This document shows positions 1 through 9,026 of a DNA stretch of 64,000 bases, one piece after another. This DNA is from Poindextera sp041691315 (GTDB lineage: Bacteria; Pseudomonadota; Alphaproteobacteria; Caulobacterales; Caulobacteraceae). Both the position numbers and the translations under genes were made by a program. Numbering within the stretch: the first letter of the stretch is position 1; each line of letters opens with the position of its first letter. The DNA is taken from positions 16,634-80,633 of the forward strand of contig JBEPUW010000015.1 in NCBI GenBank assembly GCA_041691315.1, written 5' to 3'. Under the pieces are notes generated by a model. The model did no database searches, had not been told where the DNA came from, and saw only the letters and a program-made list of their open reading frames with translations.

Positions 1-592
1 CGCCACGTTGCAGGACGATGGCCACCAGACCCTGGCCGATCCCGAAGGCCAGGCCCATGGCCCAGGGCGAGAAGGCTTGGCCGCCGCTGGAATGGGCCAG
101 GCAGACCAGGCCGGCGGCCAGGTACCAGACCCCGACCAGCACCATGGCGCGCGGCAGGAAGCGGCAGGAGGCGAAGACGCCAAGCCCGAAGGTGATCTGC
201 CAGAGGCCAGGCAGAAGCGGAAGGCTCTGCGGCGCGAACCGCCAAAGCGTCGCGGTGATCAGGGCGCCGGCGGCGGCGGCCGGCAGGAACTGCTCGACGG
301 CGGCGCGGATCATCTCGCTGGCCAGGTCGGAATGCATCCGCCGCGAGCGCGTCACCATCTCGAACCCGATGATGGCGGCCGAGACCGCGGCGGTGGCGAT
401 CCACAAGCCCAGATAGGCCGGGGCGTTGGCGGCGGGGTCCTTCAGCCAGATCGCCTGGCCGACCGCGGCCAGCGCCGCCAGCATGCCGGTCACCGCGAAG
501 GTCGCCGGCCCATAGCCGCGAAACTCGCTGGCGCGCGCCATCTGGCCGCGGATGGCGCTGATCTCTTCCAGGGCTCTGTCGAGGTTGCTCAC
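1..592 (-). CDS. Partial multi-pass membrane protein of unknown function
   Basis: The reading frame starts at a GTG (590-592 on the plus strand, read in reverse) with an AAGGAAG ribosome site six bases upstream, and runs off the window edge, so the C-terminus is missing. About 197 residues are visible. The first 28 are hydrophilic (VSNLDRALEEIS...); then come about five hydrophobic stretches, near residues 29-48, 54-72, 92-110, 122-150 and close to the edge. I recognise no catalytic motif. The gene lies 85 bases downstream of the LuxR-type regulator on the same strand and could be co-transcribed with it. Function is not assigned. Confidence 0.75.
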   Translation of the reverse strand, partial: MSNLDRALEEISAIRGQMARASEFRGYGPATFAVTGMLAALAAVGQAIWLKDPAANAPAYLGLWIATAAVSAAIIGFEMVTRSRRMHSDLASEMIRAAVEQFLPAAAAGALITATLWRFAPQSLPLLPGLWQITFGLGVFASCRFLPRAMVLVGVWYLAAGLVCLAHSSGGQAFSPWAMGLAFGIGQGLVAIVLQRG

Positions 593-677
593 GCGCACTT
601 CCTTTGCAATGCAAAGTACGCGTGATCGCAAGGTGATTGCAAGCGTCGTGTTTCGCAGAGGGAGAACGACGGTCGGC

Positions 678-1823
678 TCAGCCGAGATCGACGCCGGCGG
701 CGCGCATCATCAGGCGCGCCAGTTCGGACTGCCGGCGGGTTCCGGTCTTCTCGAAGATCTGGGCGAGCTGCGCATTGATCGTGTGCGGGCTGAGACCGAA
801 GCGGGCCGCGGCCTCGCGCGGCGTCAGGCCTTCGAACAGCGCCAGCGCCACGCGCGCCTCGGCAGGCGTCAGGCCGAAGAGGTCGCGGAGCCTGTGCTCG
901 GGAAGGCTGACCCCGGCCTCCAGGTCGGTCACGCAAACCAGGATGGAATGACCCGAGCGGAACAGCCCGAGGCGCCCGGCGCGGATCGGCGCCACCGTCA
1001 CCGAAAGCGGCCGTCGCCGGCATGGCGTGGCCAACGCCATCGAGCCGCCAGACCTGTGCTCGCCGTCCGCCGTTCCGGCCGCGGCGATCAGGGCCTGCAG
1101 CCGGCGCGCGTCCTGCGGCCTCGATGCGCCGAGCCGCCCGCCGCCGATGCTGAGGCCGCCGTCCTCGTCGGCCAGGGCCGCGCCAGCCCGGTTGACATGC
1201 AGGAGCCGCCCGGTGTCGGCCAGCACGAACAGCCCATGCGGCGAACGGTCCAGCACCCCGGTCAGATCGCCGGCGAAGTCACGGGTCTCGGCGACGCGTC
1301 GACCCAGGTCGTAGGCGCGGATCAGGTGCGGATGATAGCGCCGGACCACCTCGATATCCCGCCCGTCGAACTGGCCGCGCCGCTGCGGCCGGCTGATGTT
1401 GAGCGTCGCCGTCTCGGCGCCGCGCGCGGCGAGCCGGACCACAAGCGCGGCGTGGATGTCCTGCGGCCGCCAGAAATCGTTGTAGAACTCGGTCCTGACC
1501 AGTTCGTCCTTGTCGATGAAGTCTTCGTCGGTGAGGATGCACGGCGACCAGCGGCGCATGTATTCGCGCGGGTCGCCGACCTGGTGCAGCGGATTGCATT
1601 GGGCGAAGTGTTCGTTGTAGCGCCTTGGCCAGCTGGGATCGACGCGCGACATCGGATCGTCCGCGTCGCAGCCGCTGCCGTCCTCGGTGCTGAGTTGCGA
1701 GAGCCAGCCGCCCGCGCCACCGGTCATGTCCGCCAGGCGCTCCATCAGCGGAATCCACAGGGTCGGGTCGACCGCCGAGTCATAGACCAGGTCGAGAAAA
1801 TTGATGTTGCTTCGCCCAGGCAT
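678..1823 (-). CDS. LuxR-family transcriptional regulator
   Basis: A predicted cytoplasmic DNA-binding regulator of 381 residues. The last 60 residues form a LuxR/GerE helix-turn-helix: LTPAEARVALALFEGLTPRE followed by AARFGLSPHTINAQLAQIFE, which has the usual recognition-helix spacing. The N-terminal ~200 residues look like a sensory domain, and a PAS-like stretch (LDRSPHGLFVLADTGRLLHV) sits around residue 200. I chose the ATG at 1823; an in-frame TTG at 1856 would add 11 residues, and neither has a strong ribosome site. The next gene on the same strand is the partial membrane protein, a possible target or operon partner. The signal sensed is unknown. Confidence 0.85.
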   Translation of the reverse strand: MPGRSNINFLDLVYDSAVDPTLWIPLMERLADMTGGAGGWLSQLSTEDGSGCDADDPMSRVDPSWPRRYNEHFAQCNPLHQVGDPREYMRRWSPCILTDEDFIDKDELVRTEFYNDFWRPQDIHAALVVRLAARGAETATLNISRPQRRGQFDGRDIEVVRRYHPHLIRAYDLGRRVAETRDFAGDLTGVLDRSPHGLFVLADTGRLLHVNRAGAALADEDGGLSIGGGRLGASRPQDARRLQALIAAAGTADGEHRSGGSMALATPCRRRPLSVTVAPIRAGRLGLFRSGHSILVCVTDLEAGVSLPEHRLRDLFGLTPAEARVALALFEGLTPREAAARFGLSPHTINAQLAQIFEKTGTRRQSELARLMMRAAGVDLG

Positions 1824-2099
1824 GGGACCGCGCTGATCTGACTGCCGCGAGGACAACCGATTGTCCGACGCTTGGCAAGCCCGGCGGCCAGCGAACGATG
1901 GGTCCCGTCAGGCCGTCTCGGGTGGTCGAAAGCGCCGACGTGACCAAGGTCTTCGCGCGCGACTCGATGGCGGCCCTGAAACGCGCTCTGCTGAGATGAT
2001 CGCGCCGTCGGGCGCGCTAACCTTCCATCGCCCTTTCGCGCGCGCCTCTCAACGGGTAAGCCAGCGCGGCACGCAAACCCCTGGCTCCATGAAGCGCTC

Positions 2100-2522
2100 A
2101 TGATTGGCAAACTGAATCACGTCGGGATCGCCACGCCGTCGATCGAGCAGTCGTGGACGCTCTATCGCGACGTGCTCGGCGTCAGCGACATTACCGAAAA
2201 GCGCGCGCTGCCGGAGCAGGGGGTCTGGGTCAGTTTCGTCAACCTGCCCAACGCTCAGGTCGAGCTGATCGAGCCCTATGGCGCGGACTCGCCGATCAAC
2301 GCATTCCTGGAAAAGAACCCGCGCGGCGGCCAGCACCACGTCTGTTTCGAGGTCGCCGACATCCTGGTCGCCCGCGACGAGCTGCGCGCCAAGGGCGCCA
2401 CCGTGCTCGGAACCGGCGAGCCGCGCATCGGCGCCCACGGCGTGCCGGTGATTTTCGTTCACCCGAAGGACATGGGCGGGGTATTGGTCGAGCTGATGCA
2501 AACCCCGCCGTCCGCCCACTGA
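2100..2522 (+). CDS. mce: Methylmalonyl-CoA epimerase
   Basis: A 140-residue vicinal-oxygen-chelate protein that should interconvert (R)- and (S)-methylmalonyl-CoA in propionyl-CoA breakdown. It opens with KLNHVGIATPSIE, the family start with metal ligand His7. Further expected ligands are His80 in GGQHHVCFEV and Glu131 in GGVLVELMQ. Length fits the family. The TGA overlaps the ATG of the next gene by one base, so a mce, DUF1467, lolC, lolD transcription unit is likely. The 276 bases upstream hold no convincing gene and probably contain the promoter. Confidence 0.93.
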   Translation: MIGKLNHVGIATPSIEQSWTLYRDVLGVSDITEKRALPEQGVWVSFVNLPNAQVELIEPYGADSPINAFLEKNPRGGQHHVCFEVADILVARDELRAKGATVLGTGEPRIGAHGVPVIFVHPKDMGGVLVELMQTPPSAH

Positions 2523-2791
2523 TGGGTCCAGCCCTGTCCTTCGTGGTCTATCTGACCCTGTGGTGGATCGTTTTTCTGGCCATCCTGCCGATCGGCTCGA
2601 CCAGCTACGCCGAGGCCGGCATCGACAAGCATGACGGCGGCGATCCGGGCGCGCCGGTGACCCTGAACATGAAACGCAAGCTGATCACCACCACCTGGGT
2701 GGCGATCATTCCGTTCGCGGTGATCTGGGCGGTGGTCTATTTCCACCTGATCACCCTGCCGAACCTCGGCGCCGGCGCGCCCGGCGCATGA
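2522..2791 (+). CDS. DUF1467 family small membrane protein
   Basis: An 89-residue protein starting at the ATG that overlaps the mce stop codon (TGATG). It has two transmembrane segments, residues 5-24 (SFVVYLTLWWIVFLAILPIG) and about 54-77, joined by a short polar loop ending in the TLNMKRKL stretch. This two-helix layout and the position behind methylmalonyl-CoA epimerase match the DUF1467 family of alphaproteobacteria, whose function is unknown. Its last bases overlap the lolC start (ATGA), which implies translational coupling. Confidence 0.85.
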   Translation: MGPALSFVVYLTLWWIVFLAILPIGSTSYAEAGIDKHDGGDPGAPVTLNMKRKLITTTWVAIIPFAVIWAVVYFHLITLPNLGAGAPGA

Positions 2792-4071
2792 CCGCCGACA
2801 TCAAGCCCGCCCCGCCGTTCAGCTTCTGGGAACGCTCGGTGGCCATGCGCTACCTGCGCGCCAAGCGCAGAAACGGCGGCGTGGCGCTGATCTCGACCAT
2901 CTCCTTCATCCTGATCATGCTGGCCGTGGCGATCCTGATCATCGTCATGTCGGTGATGAACGGCTTCCGCAGCGAGCTGCTCGACCGCATCCTGGGCTTC
3001 AACGGTCATATGCACGTGACCGGCGCCGCGCTGATCGAGCCGGAGCGCGACCTGGTGCTGCAGCGCATCCGCGCCATTCCCGGCGTGGTCCAGGCCGCAC
3101 CCCTGGTCGAGGCGCAGGCCCTGGTGCAGGGCAGGGGGCAGACCTCCGGCGCGATCGTGCGCGGCATGACACCGGAAGACGTGCGCGCCACCAAGTTCGT
3201 CGCCGACAACATCAAGTCGGGTTCGCTGCAGGGCTTCGGCGACGGCGACTATGGCGGCGACCTGATCCTGGTCGGCGACCGGCTGGCCGCCTCCATGGGG
3301 GTCGGGCCGGGCGACACGCTCACCCTGACCTCGCCGACCGGGGCCGCGACCGCCTTCGGCTCCGCGCCGGTCTCCAAGGCCTTCACCGTCGCCGGCACCT
3401 TCAGCGTCGGCATGAGCCAGTACGACGAGAGCTTTATCTACATGCCGCTGGCCCAGGCGCAGCTGTTCTTCGGGCGCGGCAGTTCGGCCGACCAGATCGA
3501 GATCAAGCTGGACGACCCCGACCGCACCGCCGAGATCCAGCCGCTGGTGCAGAAGGCCGTCGGTCCGGACGGCGTGGTCACCGACTGGCGCAACCAGGAG
3601 CAGGCCTATTTCAACGCGCTGGAGGTCGAGCGCACCACCATGACCCTGATCATGGGCCTCCTGGTGCTGATCGCCGCGGCCAACATCATTTCGTGCCTGA
3701 TCATGCTGGTGAAGAACAAGAGCCGCGACATCGCGGTGCTGCGCACGCTGGGCGCGGGGCAGGGGGCGATCCTGCGCATCTTCTTCCTGTCCGGGTCGGC
3801 GATCGGGGCGCTGGGCACCCTGGCGGGCCTAGCCCTGGGCATCCTGTTCTGCCTCAACATCCAGCACATCCAGGGCATCGTCGAATGGGCGACGGGCACG
3901 CAGGTGTTCAACGCCGAGATCTATTTCCTCTCCCACATCCCGGCCAGGATCGACTGGCGCGAGGTCGGGTTCGTGGCGGCCTTCTCGCTCACCGCCTCCT
4001 TCGTCGCCACTCTGCCGCCGGCCTTCCAGGCGGCTCGGCTGGATCCGGTCGAGGCGCTGCGCTTTGAGTGA
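2788..4071 (+). CDS. lolC: Lipoprotein-releasing ABC transporter permease (LolC/LolE type)
   Basis: A 427-residue inner-membrane permease that should extract outer-membrane lipoproteins and pass them to LolA, powered by LolD. The family architecture is visible: the cytoplasmic motif FWERSVAMRYLRAKRRNGGV, a first transmembrane helix at residues 31-57, a large periplasmic domain (about 60-280), then three helices in a FtsX-type domain ending in PPAFQAARLDPVEALRFE. Only one permease gene is present here, so the complex may be a homodimer like the LolF arrangement described in other proteobacteria, or the second permease may lie elsewhere. It overlaps lolD by eight bases. Confidence 0.93.
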   Translation: MTADIKPAPPFSFWERSVAMRYLRAKRRNGGVALISTISFILIMLAVAILIIVMSVMNGFRSELLDRILGFNGHMHVTGAALIEPERDLVLQRIRAIPGVVQAAPLVEAQALVQGRGQTSGAIVRGMTPEDVRATKFVADNIKSGSLQGFGDGDYGGDLILVGDRLAASMGVGPGDTLTLTSPTGAATAFGSAPVSKAFTVAGTFSVGMSQYDESFIYMPLAQAQLFFGRGSSADQIEIKLDDPDRTAEIQPLVQKAVGPDGVVTDWRNQEQAYFNALEVERTTMTLIMGLLVLIAAANIISCLIMLVKNKSRDIAVLRTLGAGQGAILRIFFLSGSAIGALGTLAGLALGILFCLNIQHIQGIVEWATGTQVFNAEIYFLSHIPARIDWREVGFVAAFSLTASFVATLPPAFQAARLDPVEALRFE

Positions 4072-4744
4072 GCCGATCCTGAAGCTGCGCGGCGTCACCC
4101 GCGACTATCCATCCGGCGAGCGCCTGTTGCAGGTGCTGAAGGGCGTCGATCTGGACGTGCAGGCCGGCGAGATCGTCGGCCTGATCGGTCCGTCCGGCTC
4201 CGGCAAGTCCAGCCTGCTGCACGCCGCGGGCCTCTTGGAACGGCCGACGGCGGGCCAGATCGTCATCGACGGCCGCGACTGCTCCAAGCTGGCCGACGCG
4301 GCGCGCAGCCGGGTGCGGCTGGGCCTGATCGGCTTCATCTATCAGTTCCATCACCTGTCGCCGGAGTTCAGCGCGCTCGACAACGTCGCCCTGCCGCAGA
4401 TGATGGCCGGGCGCACCCGTCCCGCCGCGCGGCGCCGCGCCGGAGCGATCCTCGAGCATCTGGGCCTGGCCGACCGGCTGAACCACCAGCCTGGCCAACT
4501 CTCCGGCGGCGAACAACAGCGGGTGGCCATCGCGCGCGCGCTGGCCAACGAGCCCAGGCTGGTGCTCGCCGACGAGCCCACCGGCAATCTCGACCCGGCC
4601 ACCTCGCGGGCGGTGTTCCAGAGCCTGTCCGATCTGGCCAGCGCCACCGGCGTCGGCGTACTGATCGCCACCCACAATATGGAGCTGGCCAGCCACATGC
4701 ACCGCGTGCTGGCGCTCAGGGACGGCCACCTGGAAGCGCAGTAG
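4064..4744 (+). CDS. lolD: Lipoprotein-releasing system ATP-binding protein LolD
   Basis: A 226-residue ABC ATPase driving the permease encoded just upstream. Walker A is GPSGSGKSS, the signature is LSGGEQQRVAIARAL, and Walker B is LVLADEPTGNLD, followed by the switch histidine in IATHNMELA. It starts at TTG 4064 inside the end of lolC; no in-frame ATG precedes the conserved LKLRGVTRDY start of the domain, so the TTG is favoured. Overlap and the LolD-like sequence support a LolCD unit rather than a drug exporter. Confidence 0.92.
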   Translation: MSEPILKLRGVTRDYPSGERLLQVLKGVDLDVQAGEIVGLIGPSGSGKSSLLHAAGLLERPTAGQIVIDGRDCSKLADAARSRVRLGLIGFIYQFHHLSPEFSALDNVALPQMMAGRTRPAARRRAGAILEHLGLADRLNHQPGQLSGGEQQRVAIARALANEPRLVLADEPTGNLDPATSRAVFQSLSDLASATGVGVLIATHNMELASHMHRVLALRDGHLEAQ

Positions 4745-4828
4745 CGGCCGGGGCGGCCGTCGCCTTCGCGTCCGTTTCCAGGTTATGCTTGATCAGTTGA
4801 GACACCGGGCCAGCCAGGGCCTGCAACG

Positions 4829-6610
4829 ATGTTGGGAGAAATGACGCCGATGACCGACGCCGCCACGGCCGAGCCGACCGCCAAGACCTGGCCGGCCATG
4901 TCCATCGCCCAGGCGCACGCCATGCTGACCGCGCCGGGCATGCCCTTCGAGATGGAGGAGCTGGACATCATGGGCGTGCGCATCCGCACCTGGAAGAACG
5001 CGCCACCGTCCTTGCGCGCCATCCTGCTGGCTGGCCGCGCCCACGGCGAGAAGATCTTCCTGGTCTATGAGGACGAGCGGATCAGCTTCGAGGCTTTCTT
5101 CCGCGCCGTCTCGGCCTTCGCCCACGAACTGCGGTCCAAGGGCGTCAAAAAGGGCGACCGCATTGCCATCGTCATGCGCAACCTGCCGGAGTGGCCAGTG
5201 GCCTTCTATGCCGGCGAGGTGCTTGGCGCGATCCTGACGCCGCTGAACGCCTGGTGGACCGGCCCTGAGCTGGAATACGGCCTGACCGATTCCGGCGCAA
5301 AGGTCGCCATCCTCGACGCCGAGCGGCTGGAGCGATTGCGCGAGCACCTGCACAACTGTCCGGACCTGAAGACCCTCTATGTCAGCCGCCTGAACGAGGA
5401 CGAGGCGCTGCCGCAGGTGGTGGCGCTGGAATCGGTCGTCGGCGCGCCGGAAACCTGGAAGGACCTGCCCGATCGGCCGCTGCCGGACGCCGAGGTGGGG
5501 CCTGAGGACTACGCCACCATCTTCTACACCTCCGGCACCACCGGAAAGCCGAAGGGGGCGCTGGCCACCAACCGCAACGTCACCTCCAACCTGATGGCCG
5601 CCGCCGTCGGTGGCGCGCGCACCTTCCTGCGCCGGGGCGAGGCGCCGCCGGCGCCGGATCCGGACGCCCCCCAGGCCACCATGCTGCTGTCAGTGCCCTT
5701 CTTTCACGCCACCGGCTGCTTCGCGATCCTCAACCCGATGCTGGCCGGCGGCGCCAAACTGGTGATGATGCACCGCTGGGACCCGGTGCGCGCCTTCGAG
5801 CTGATCGAGCGCGAAAAGGTGACGGCGGCCGGCGGCGTGCCGACCATCGCCTGGCAGCTGATCGAGCATCCGTTGCGCGAGAAGTACGACCTGTCGTCGC
5901 TGCAGTCGGTCGCCTATGGCGGCGCGCCCTCGGCGCCGGAACTGGTGCGCAAGATCAAGGAGACCTTCCCCAATTCAGCCGCCGGCAACGGCTGGGGCAT
6001 GACCGAGACGTCGGCCACCGCCACCGGCAACTCGGCCGAGGACTATCAGAACCGGCCGGACTCCTGCGGTCCCGCCGTGCCGGTGACCGACCTGAAGATC
6101 ATGACCGTCGAGGGCGACCGCGAACTGCCGATCGGCGAGGTCGGCGAGCTGTGGTGCCGCGGTCCGCAGGTGGTCCGCGCCTATTGGAACAAGCCCGAGG
6201 CCACGGCCCAGACTTTCGTCGACGGCTGGGTGAAGACCGGCGACCTGGCGCGGCTGGACGAGGAAGGCTTCTGCTTCATCATCGACCGGGCCAAGGACAT
6301 GCTGATCCGCGGCGGCGAGAACATCTACTGTATCGAGGTCGAGAACGTCCTCTACGACCACCCGGCGGTGATGGACGCCGCTCTGGTCGGCATCCCGCAC
6401 AAGCAGCTGGGCGAAGAACCCGGCGCGGTGGTCACCCTGAAAGAGGGCGCCACCGCCACCGAGCAGGACTTGCGCGCCTTCGTCGCCGAACACCTGGCCG
6501 CCTTCAAGGTGCCGGTAAAGGTGATCTTTTGGCACGAGACCCTGCCGCGCAACGCCAACGGCAAGATCCTGAAGAACGAACTGAAGAAGCTGTTCGCCGA
6601 AGGGAGCTAG
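4829..6610 (+). CDS. AMP-dependent acyl-CoA synthetase (FadD-like)
   Basis: A class I adenylate-forming enzyme of up to 593 residues that should activate a carboxylic acid, probably a fatty acid, to its CoA thioester using ATP. The AMP-binding loop is IFYTSGTTGKPKG, the acyl-pocket and adenine motif is GNGWGMTETSA, the hinge is KTGDLARLDEEG with DRAKDMLIRGGENIY, and the catalytic lysine is in NANGKILKNELKK. Three starts are close together; GGGAGA before ATG 4841 (MTPMTD...) makes that or ATG 4850 more likely than 4829. Substrate length cannot be read from sequence. It stands alone between lolD and a repeat region. Confidence 0.88.
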   Translation: MLGEMTPMTDAATAEPTAKTWPAMSIAQAHAMLTAPGMPFEMEELDIMGVRIRTWKNAPPSLRAILLAGRAHGEKIFLVYEDERISFEAFFRAVSAFAHELRSKGVKKGDRIAIVMRNLPEWPVAFYAGEVLGAILTPLNAWWTGPELEYGLTDSGAKVAILDAERLERLREHLHNCPDLKTLYVSRLNEDEALPQVVALESVVGAPETWKDLPDRPLPDAEVGPEDYATIFYTSGTTGKPKGALATNRNVTSNLMAAAVGGARTFLRRGEAPPAPDPDAPQATMLLSVPFFHATGCFAILNPMLAGGAKLVMMHRWDPVRAFELIEREKVTAAGGVPTIAWQLIEHPLREKYDLSSLQSVAYGGAPSAPELVRKIKETFPNSAAGNGWGMTETSATATGNSAEDYQNRPDSCGPAVPVTDLKIMTVEGDRELPIGEVGELWCRGPQVVRAYWNKPEATAQTFVDGWVKTGDLARLDEEGFCFIIDRAKDMLIRGGENIYCIEVENVLYDHPAVMDAALVGIPHKQLGEEPGAVVTLKEGATATEQDLRAFVAEHLAAFKVPVKVIFWHETLPRNANGKILKNELKKLFAEGS

Positions 6611-7095
6611 GGGCGATCCATAACCAGTCTCGTCAAGCTTCGGCGGAAGTGGCGTACCGATATTGAGGTCAGAGCGCGTATGACTGGCTCGGACCTATCT
6701 TTGTGGCCGTCGGCGAAATGACCGAGGCGCGACCGACGCGTCTTTTGAAACCAGCCCCCGACGTCCCTTCTCCCCTTGCGGGAGAAGGTGTCAGCGAAGC
6801 TGACGGATGAGGGGTCGCGCTGAAATGGCCGGGTAGCGTCGGCACGTGCCGGATAGGGCTTTCGACCCCTCATCCGACCCCTTCGGGGCCACCTTCTCCC
6901 GCAAGGGGGAGAAGGATCCTTTGAGGGGATCCAGACTTTTTTGACGCCAAGTGCGCCAAGGACGCGACGGGTCAATGCTGTCGCGCCCCCGTGGCGATCT
7001 TGGCGTCCTTGGCGTCAATCTGGCCGCCTGGCCGGAAGGCGCCGCGCCGACCAGTTAAGACCTGGATCCCGCCTTCGCGGGCTACACCGGCGCCG
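6611..7095. other. Intergenic stretch carrying a palindromic element
   Basis: No gene was found. Short frames on both strands here are low-complexity translations of the inverted repeat at 6765-6915. Between 6925 and 7020 there are several near-repeated pieces built on GGCGTCCTTGGCG and ACGCCAAG, which can pair with each other across about 60 bases. The gap separates two convergent genes, so terminator or insulator roles are possible. Confidence 0.6.
6765..6915. repeat. Long imperfect inverted repeat with small hairpins at each end
   Basis: The left arm (6765-6817) begins with a hairpin made of CTTCTCCCC and GGGAGAAGG and runs into GGATGAGGGGTCG. The right arm (6863-6915) reads back as CGACCCCTCATCC and ends with CCTTCTCCCGCAAGGGG. 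Related elements occur at 13218-13356, 37712-37738 and 63056-63305. The pattern is that of dispersed intergenic palindromes; no coding capacity is seen. Confidence 0.75.
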
Positions 7096-7602
7096 TTACT
7101 GAGTCAGACGCCAGCGGCCGTCTTCGTCTCGGCAGGCGCGCAGCGAATCGCGGGTCGAGGCGCCGTCGGGGTAGGTGATCTCCCGGGTGGCCATGCCGCA
7201 GTCCCGGCCGCGGTAGCCGTCGTCATAGCCCGGAGGCGGCGGACCATTGTCGTAGGGGCCGGGGCCGCCGTCATAGCCGGGCGGCGGCGGATAGTCGGCC
7301 TGGCAGTTGGTCGTGCCCGCGCCGACGCCGGCGCCGACCGCCGCGCCCGCGACACCGCCGACAATGGTGCCGCCCGGGCGGGCGCCGCCATGCGTGACGC
7401 CGTTGCCGATCACCGCGCCGGCGATGCCGCCGAGGACGGCGCCGGTGACGGCCCGGTTGTTCTGCTGCTGTTGGCAGGCCTGCTCTGGACTCTCATAGGG
7501 CTGGGCCAAAGAGACGCCCGGAACGGCCATGGCGCTGGTCAGCACCACCGCCGCGGTCGCCGCGAGCATTGCGCCGCTGGCGAGTGTTGAACGAAAGGTC
7601 AT
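7096..7602 (-). CDS. Exported glycine-zipper protein
   Basis: A 168-residue protein starting at ATG 7602 with a signal peptide (hydrophobic core AMLAATAAVVLTSAMAV, likely cut after SLAQ). Residues about 50-90 hold a glycine-zipper segment, AVLGGIAGAVIGNG and GGVAGAAVGAGVGAG, typical of small outer-membrane-associated or periplasmic proteins. A Pro/Gly/Tyr-rich linker (PPPPGYDGG repeats) follows, then a C-terminal piece with two cysteines (RDCGMATREITYPDG and LRACRDEDGRW). Function is unknown; family resemblance is to YMGG/17-kDa-antigen-like proteins. Confidence 0.8.
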   Translation of the reverse strand: MTFRSTLASGAMLAATAAVVLTSAMAVPGVSLAQPYESPEQACQQQQNNRAVTGAVLGGIAGAVIGNGVTHGGARPGGTIVGGVAGAAVGAGVGAGTTNCQADYPPPPGYDGGPGPYDNGPPPPGYDDGYRGRDCGMATREITYPDGASTRDSLRACRDEDGRWRLTQ

Positions 7603-7739
7603 TGAGGCTTTCCCCCTTGGGGCCACGATTGGCCAAGAATTGATGTTACACGCTTGTTCCACCATCCGGCTAGATGATCTCCCGACGAGCCTGAACACCG
7701 CTTGAGCGGGCCGTTCATCTTCGTTCATGGACGAGCAGC

Positions 7740-8966
7740 ATGCAGGACTTCCTGATCGACAGCATGGGCGCCAAGGGCGACGGCGTGGCCGACGGGCCGC
7801 TCTATGCCGCACTGACCCTGCCGGGCGAACGGGTGCGCGGCGAGCGCCAGGGCGACCGCGTCGAGGTGGAGGCCATCCTTCAGCCCAGCCCCGACCGCGT
7901 GGCGCCGCCTTGCCCCTATTTCGGTGACTGCGGCGGCTGCGCGCTGCAGCATTGGGCGCACGAACCTTACCTGGCCTGGAAGGCCGATCAGCTGCGTCAG
8001 GCCCTGGTCCGCGAGCGGATCGAGGCGGAGATCTTGCCCACCTTCGCCGCCCCGGCGCACAGCCGCCGCCGGCTGGCCCTGCACGCGCGCGCGGTGGGCA
8101 AGGGCGTCGCGCTGGGCTTCAAGGCGCGCCGCTCCTGGCGGCTGGTCGAGATCGGCAGCTGCACCATCGCCCATCCGAGGCTGGAGGCGGCGTTTCCGGC
8201 CCTGGCGGCGCTGGCCAAGCCCTTCCTGGAACACCCCAAGTCCGCGCCCACCCTGCACGTCACCCTGACCGAGACCGGCCTCGACGTCGACGTCACCGGC
8301 ATCGAGCGGCGCAGCGGCGGCCTTTCCGCCGACGCCCGGGTGCAGGCGGCCGAACGCGCCGCGGCCGGCGACTTCGCCCGCGTCACCCTGGCCGGCGAGA
8401 TCGTCTACCAGGCGCGCCAGCCGATGGTCCGGCTGGGCCGGGTCGTCGTTACGCTGCCACCCGGCGGCTTCCTGCAGGCCGTGCCCGAGGCCGAGGCGGC
8501 CATGGCCGCCTTCGCGGTGCAGGCGATCACCGGCGCCTCGCGTGTCGCCGACCTGTTCTGCGGCGTCGGGACCTTCAGCGTCCGGCTGGCCGAAGTCGCC
8601 TCGGTAATGGCGGCCGACGTCTCGGCCGCCTCGATCAAGGCGCTGATCGCCGCCAGCGGCGCGCCCGGCCTGAAGGCGATCACCGCCGAGGCCCGCGACC
8701 TGGCCCGCCGCCCGATGCTGGCGGCGGAGATGAAGCGGCTGGACGCGGTGCTGTTCGATCCGCCCCGCGCCGGCGCGGCCGAACAGGCGCGCGAGATCGC
8801 CGCCTCCAAGGTCCCAGTCGCAATCGGCGTCTCCTGCGATCCCGCCACCTTCGCCCGCGACGCCCGCATCCTGACTGATGGCGGCTTCACCCTGCGCCGG
8901 GTGCTGCCGGTCGATCAGTTCCTGTGGTCGCCGCACGTCGAGTTGATCGGCGTGTTCACCCGCTGA
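7740..8966 (+). CDS. TrmA/RumA-family RNA (uracil-C5) methyltransferase
   Basis: A 408-residue SAM-dependent enzyme that should methylate C5 of a uridine in rRNA (RlmD-like) or tRNA (TrmA-like). It has the iron-sulfur cysteines of the RlmD branch: Cys58, Cys64 and Cys67 in CPYFGDCGGCALQH, plus a fourth in EIGSCTIAH. The SAM-binding motif is VADLFCGVGTFSVRLAE, the next motif is LFDPPRAGA, and the nucleophile is Cys366 in VSCDPATFARD. It lacks an evident full N-terminal TRAM domain beyond a short beta-rich segment. The target base is inferred from family only. Confidence 0.88.
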   Translation: MQDFLIDSMGAKGDGVADGPLYAALTLPGERVRGERQGDRVEVEAILQPSPDRVAPPCPYFGDCGGCALQHWAHEPYLAWKADQLRQALVRERIEAEILPTFAAPAHSRRRLALHARAVGKGVALGFKARRSWRLVEIGSCTIAHPRLEAAFPALAALAKPFLEHPKSAPTLHVTLTETGLDVDVTGIERRSGGLSADARVQAAERAAAGDFARVTLAGEIVYQARQPMVRLGRVVVTLPPGGFLQAVPEAEAAMAAFAVQAITGASRVADLFCGVGTFSVRLAEVASVMAADVSAASIKALIAASGAPGLKAITAEARDLARRPMLAAEMKRLDAVLFDPPRAGAAEQAREIAASKVPVAIGVSCDPATFARDARILTDGGFTLRRVLPVDQFLWSPHVELIGVFTR

Positions 8967-9026
8967 CGGCGATTTGCGGATAGGCTAAGCTTTGGGCCGC
9001 CCTTACGGCTTTGGAACGCCTCAGAC

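Noticed and set aside
1861..2103. 80-codon frame between the LuxR gene and mce
   Set aside because: No hydrophobic or conserved pattern and no plausible ribosome site; treated as promoter region.
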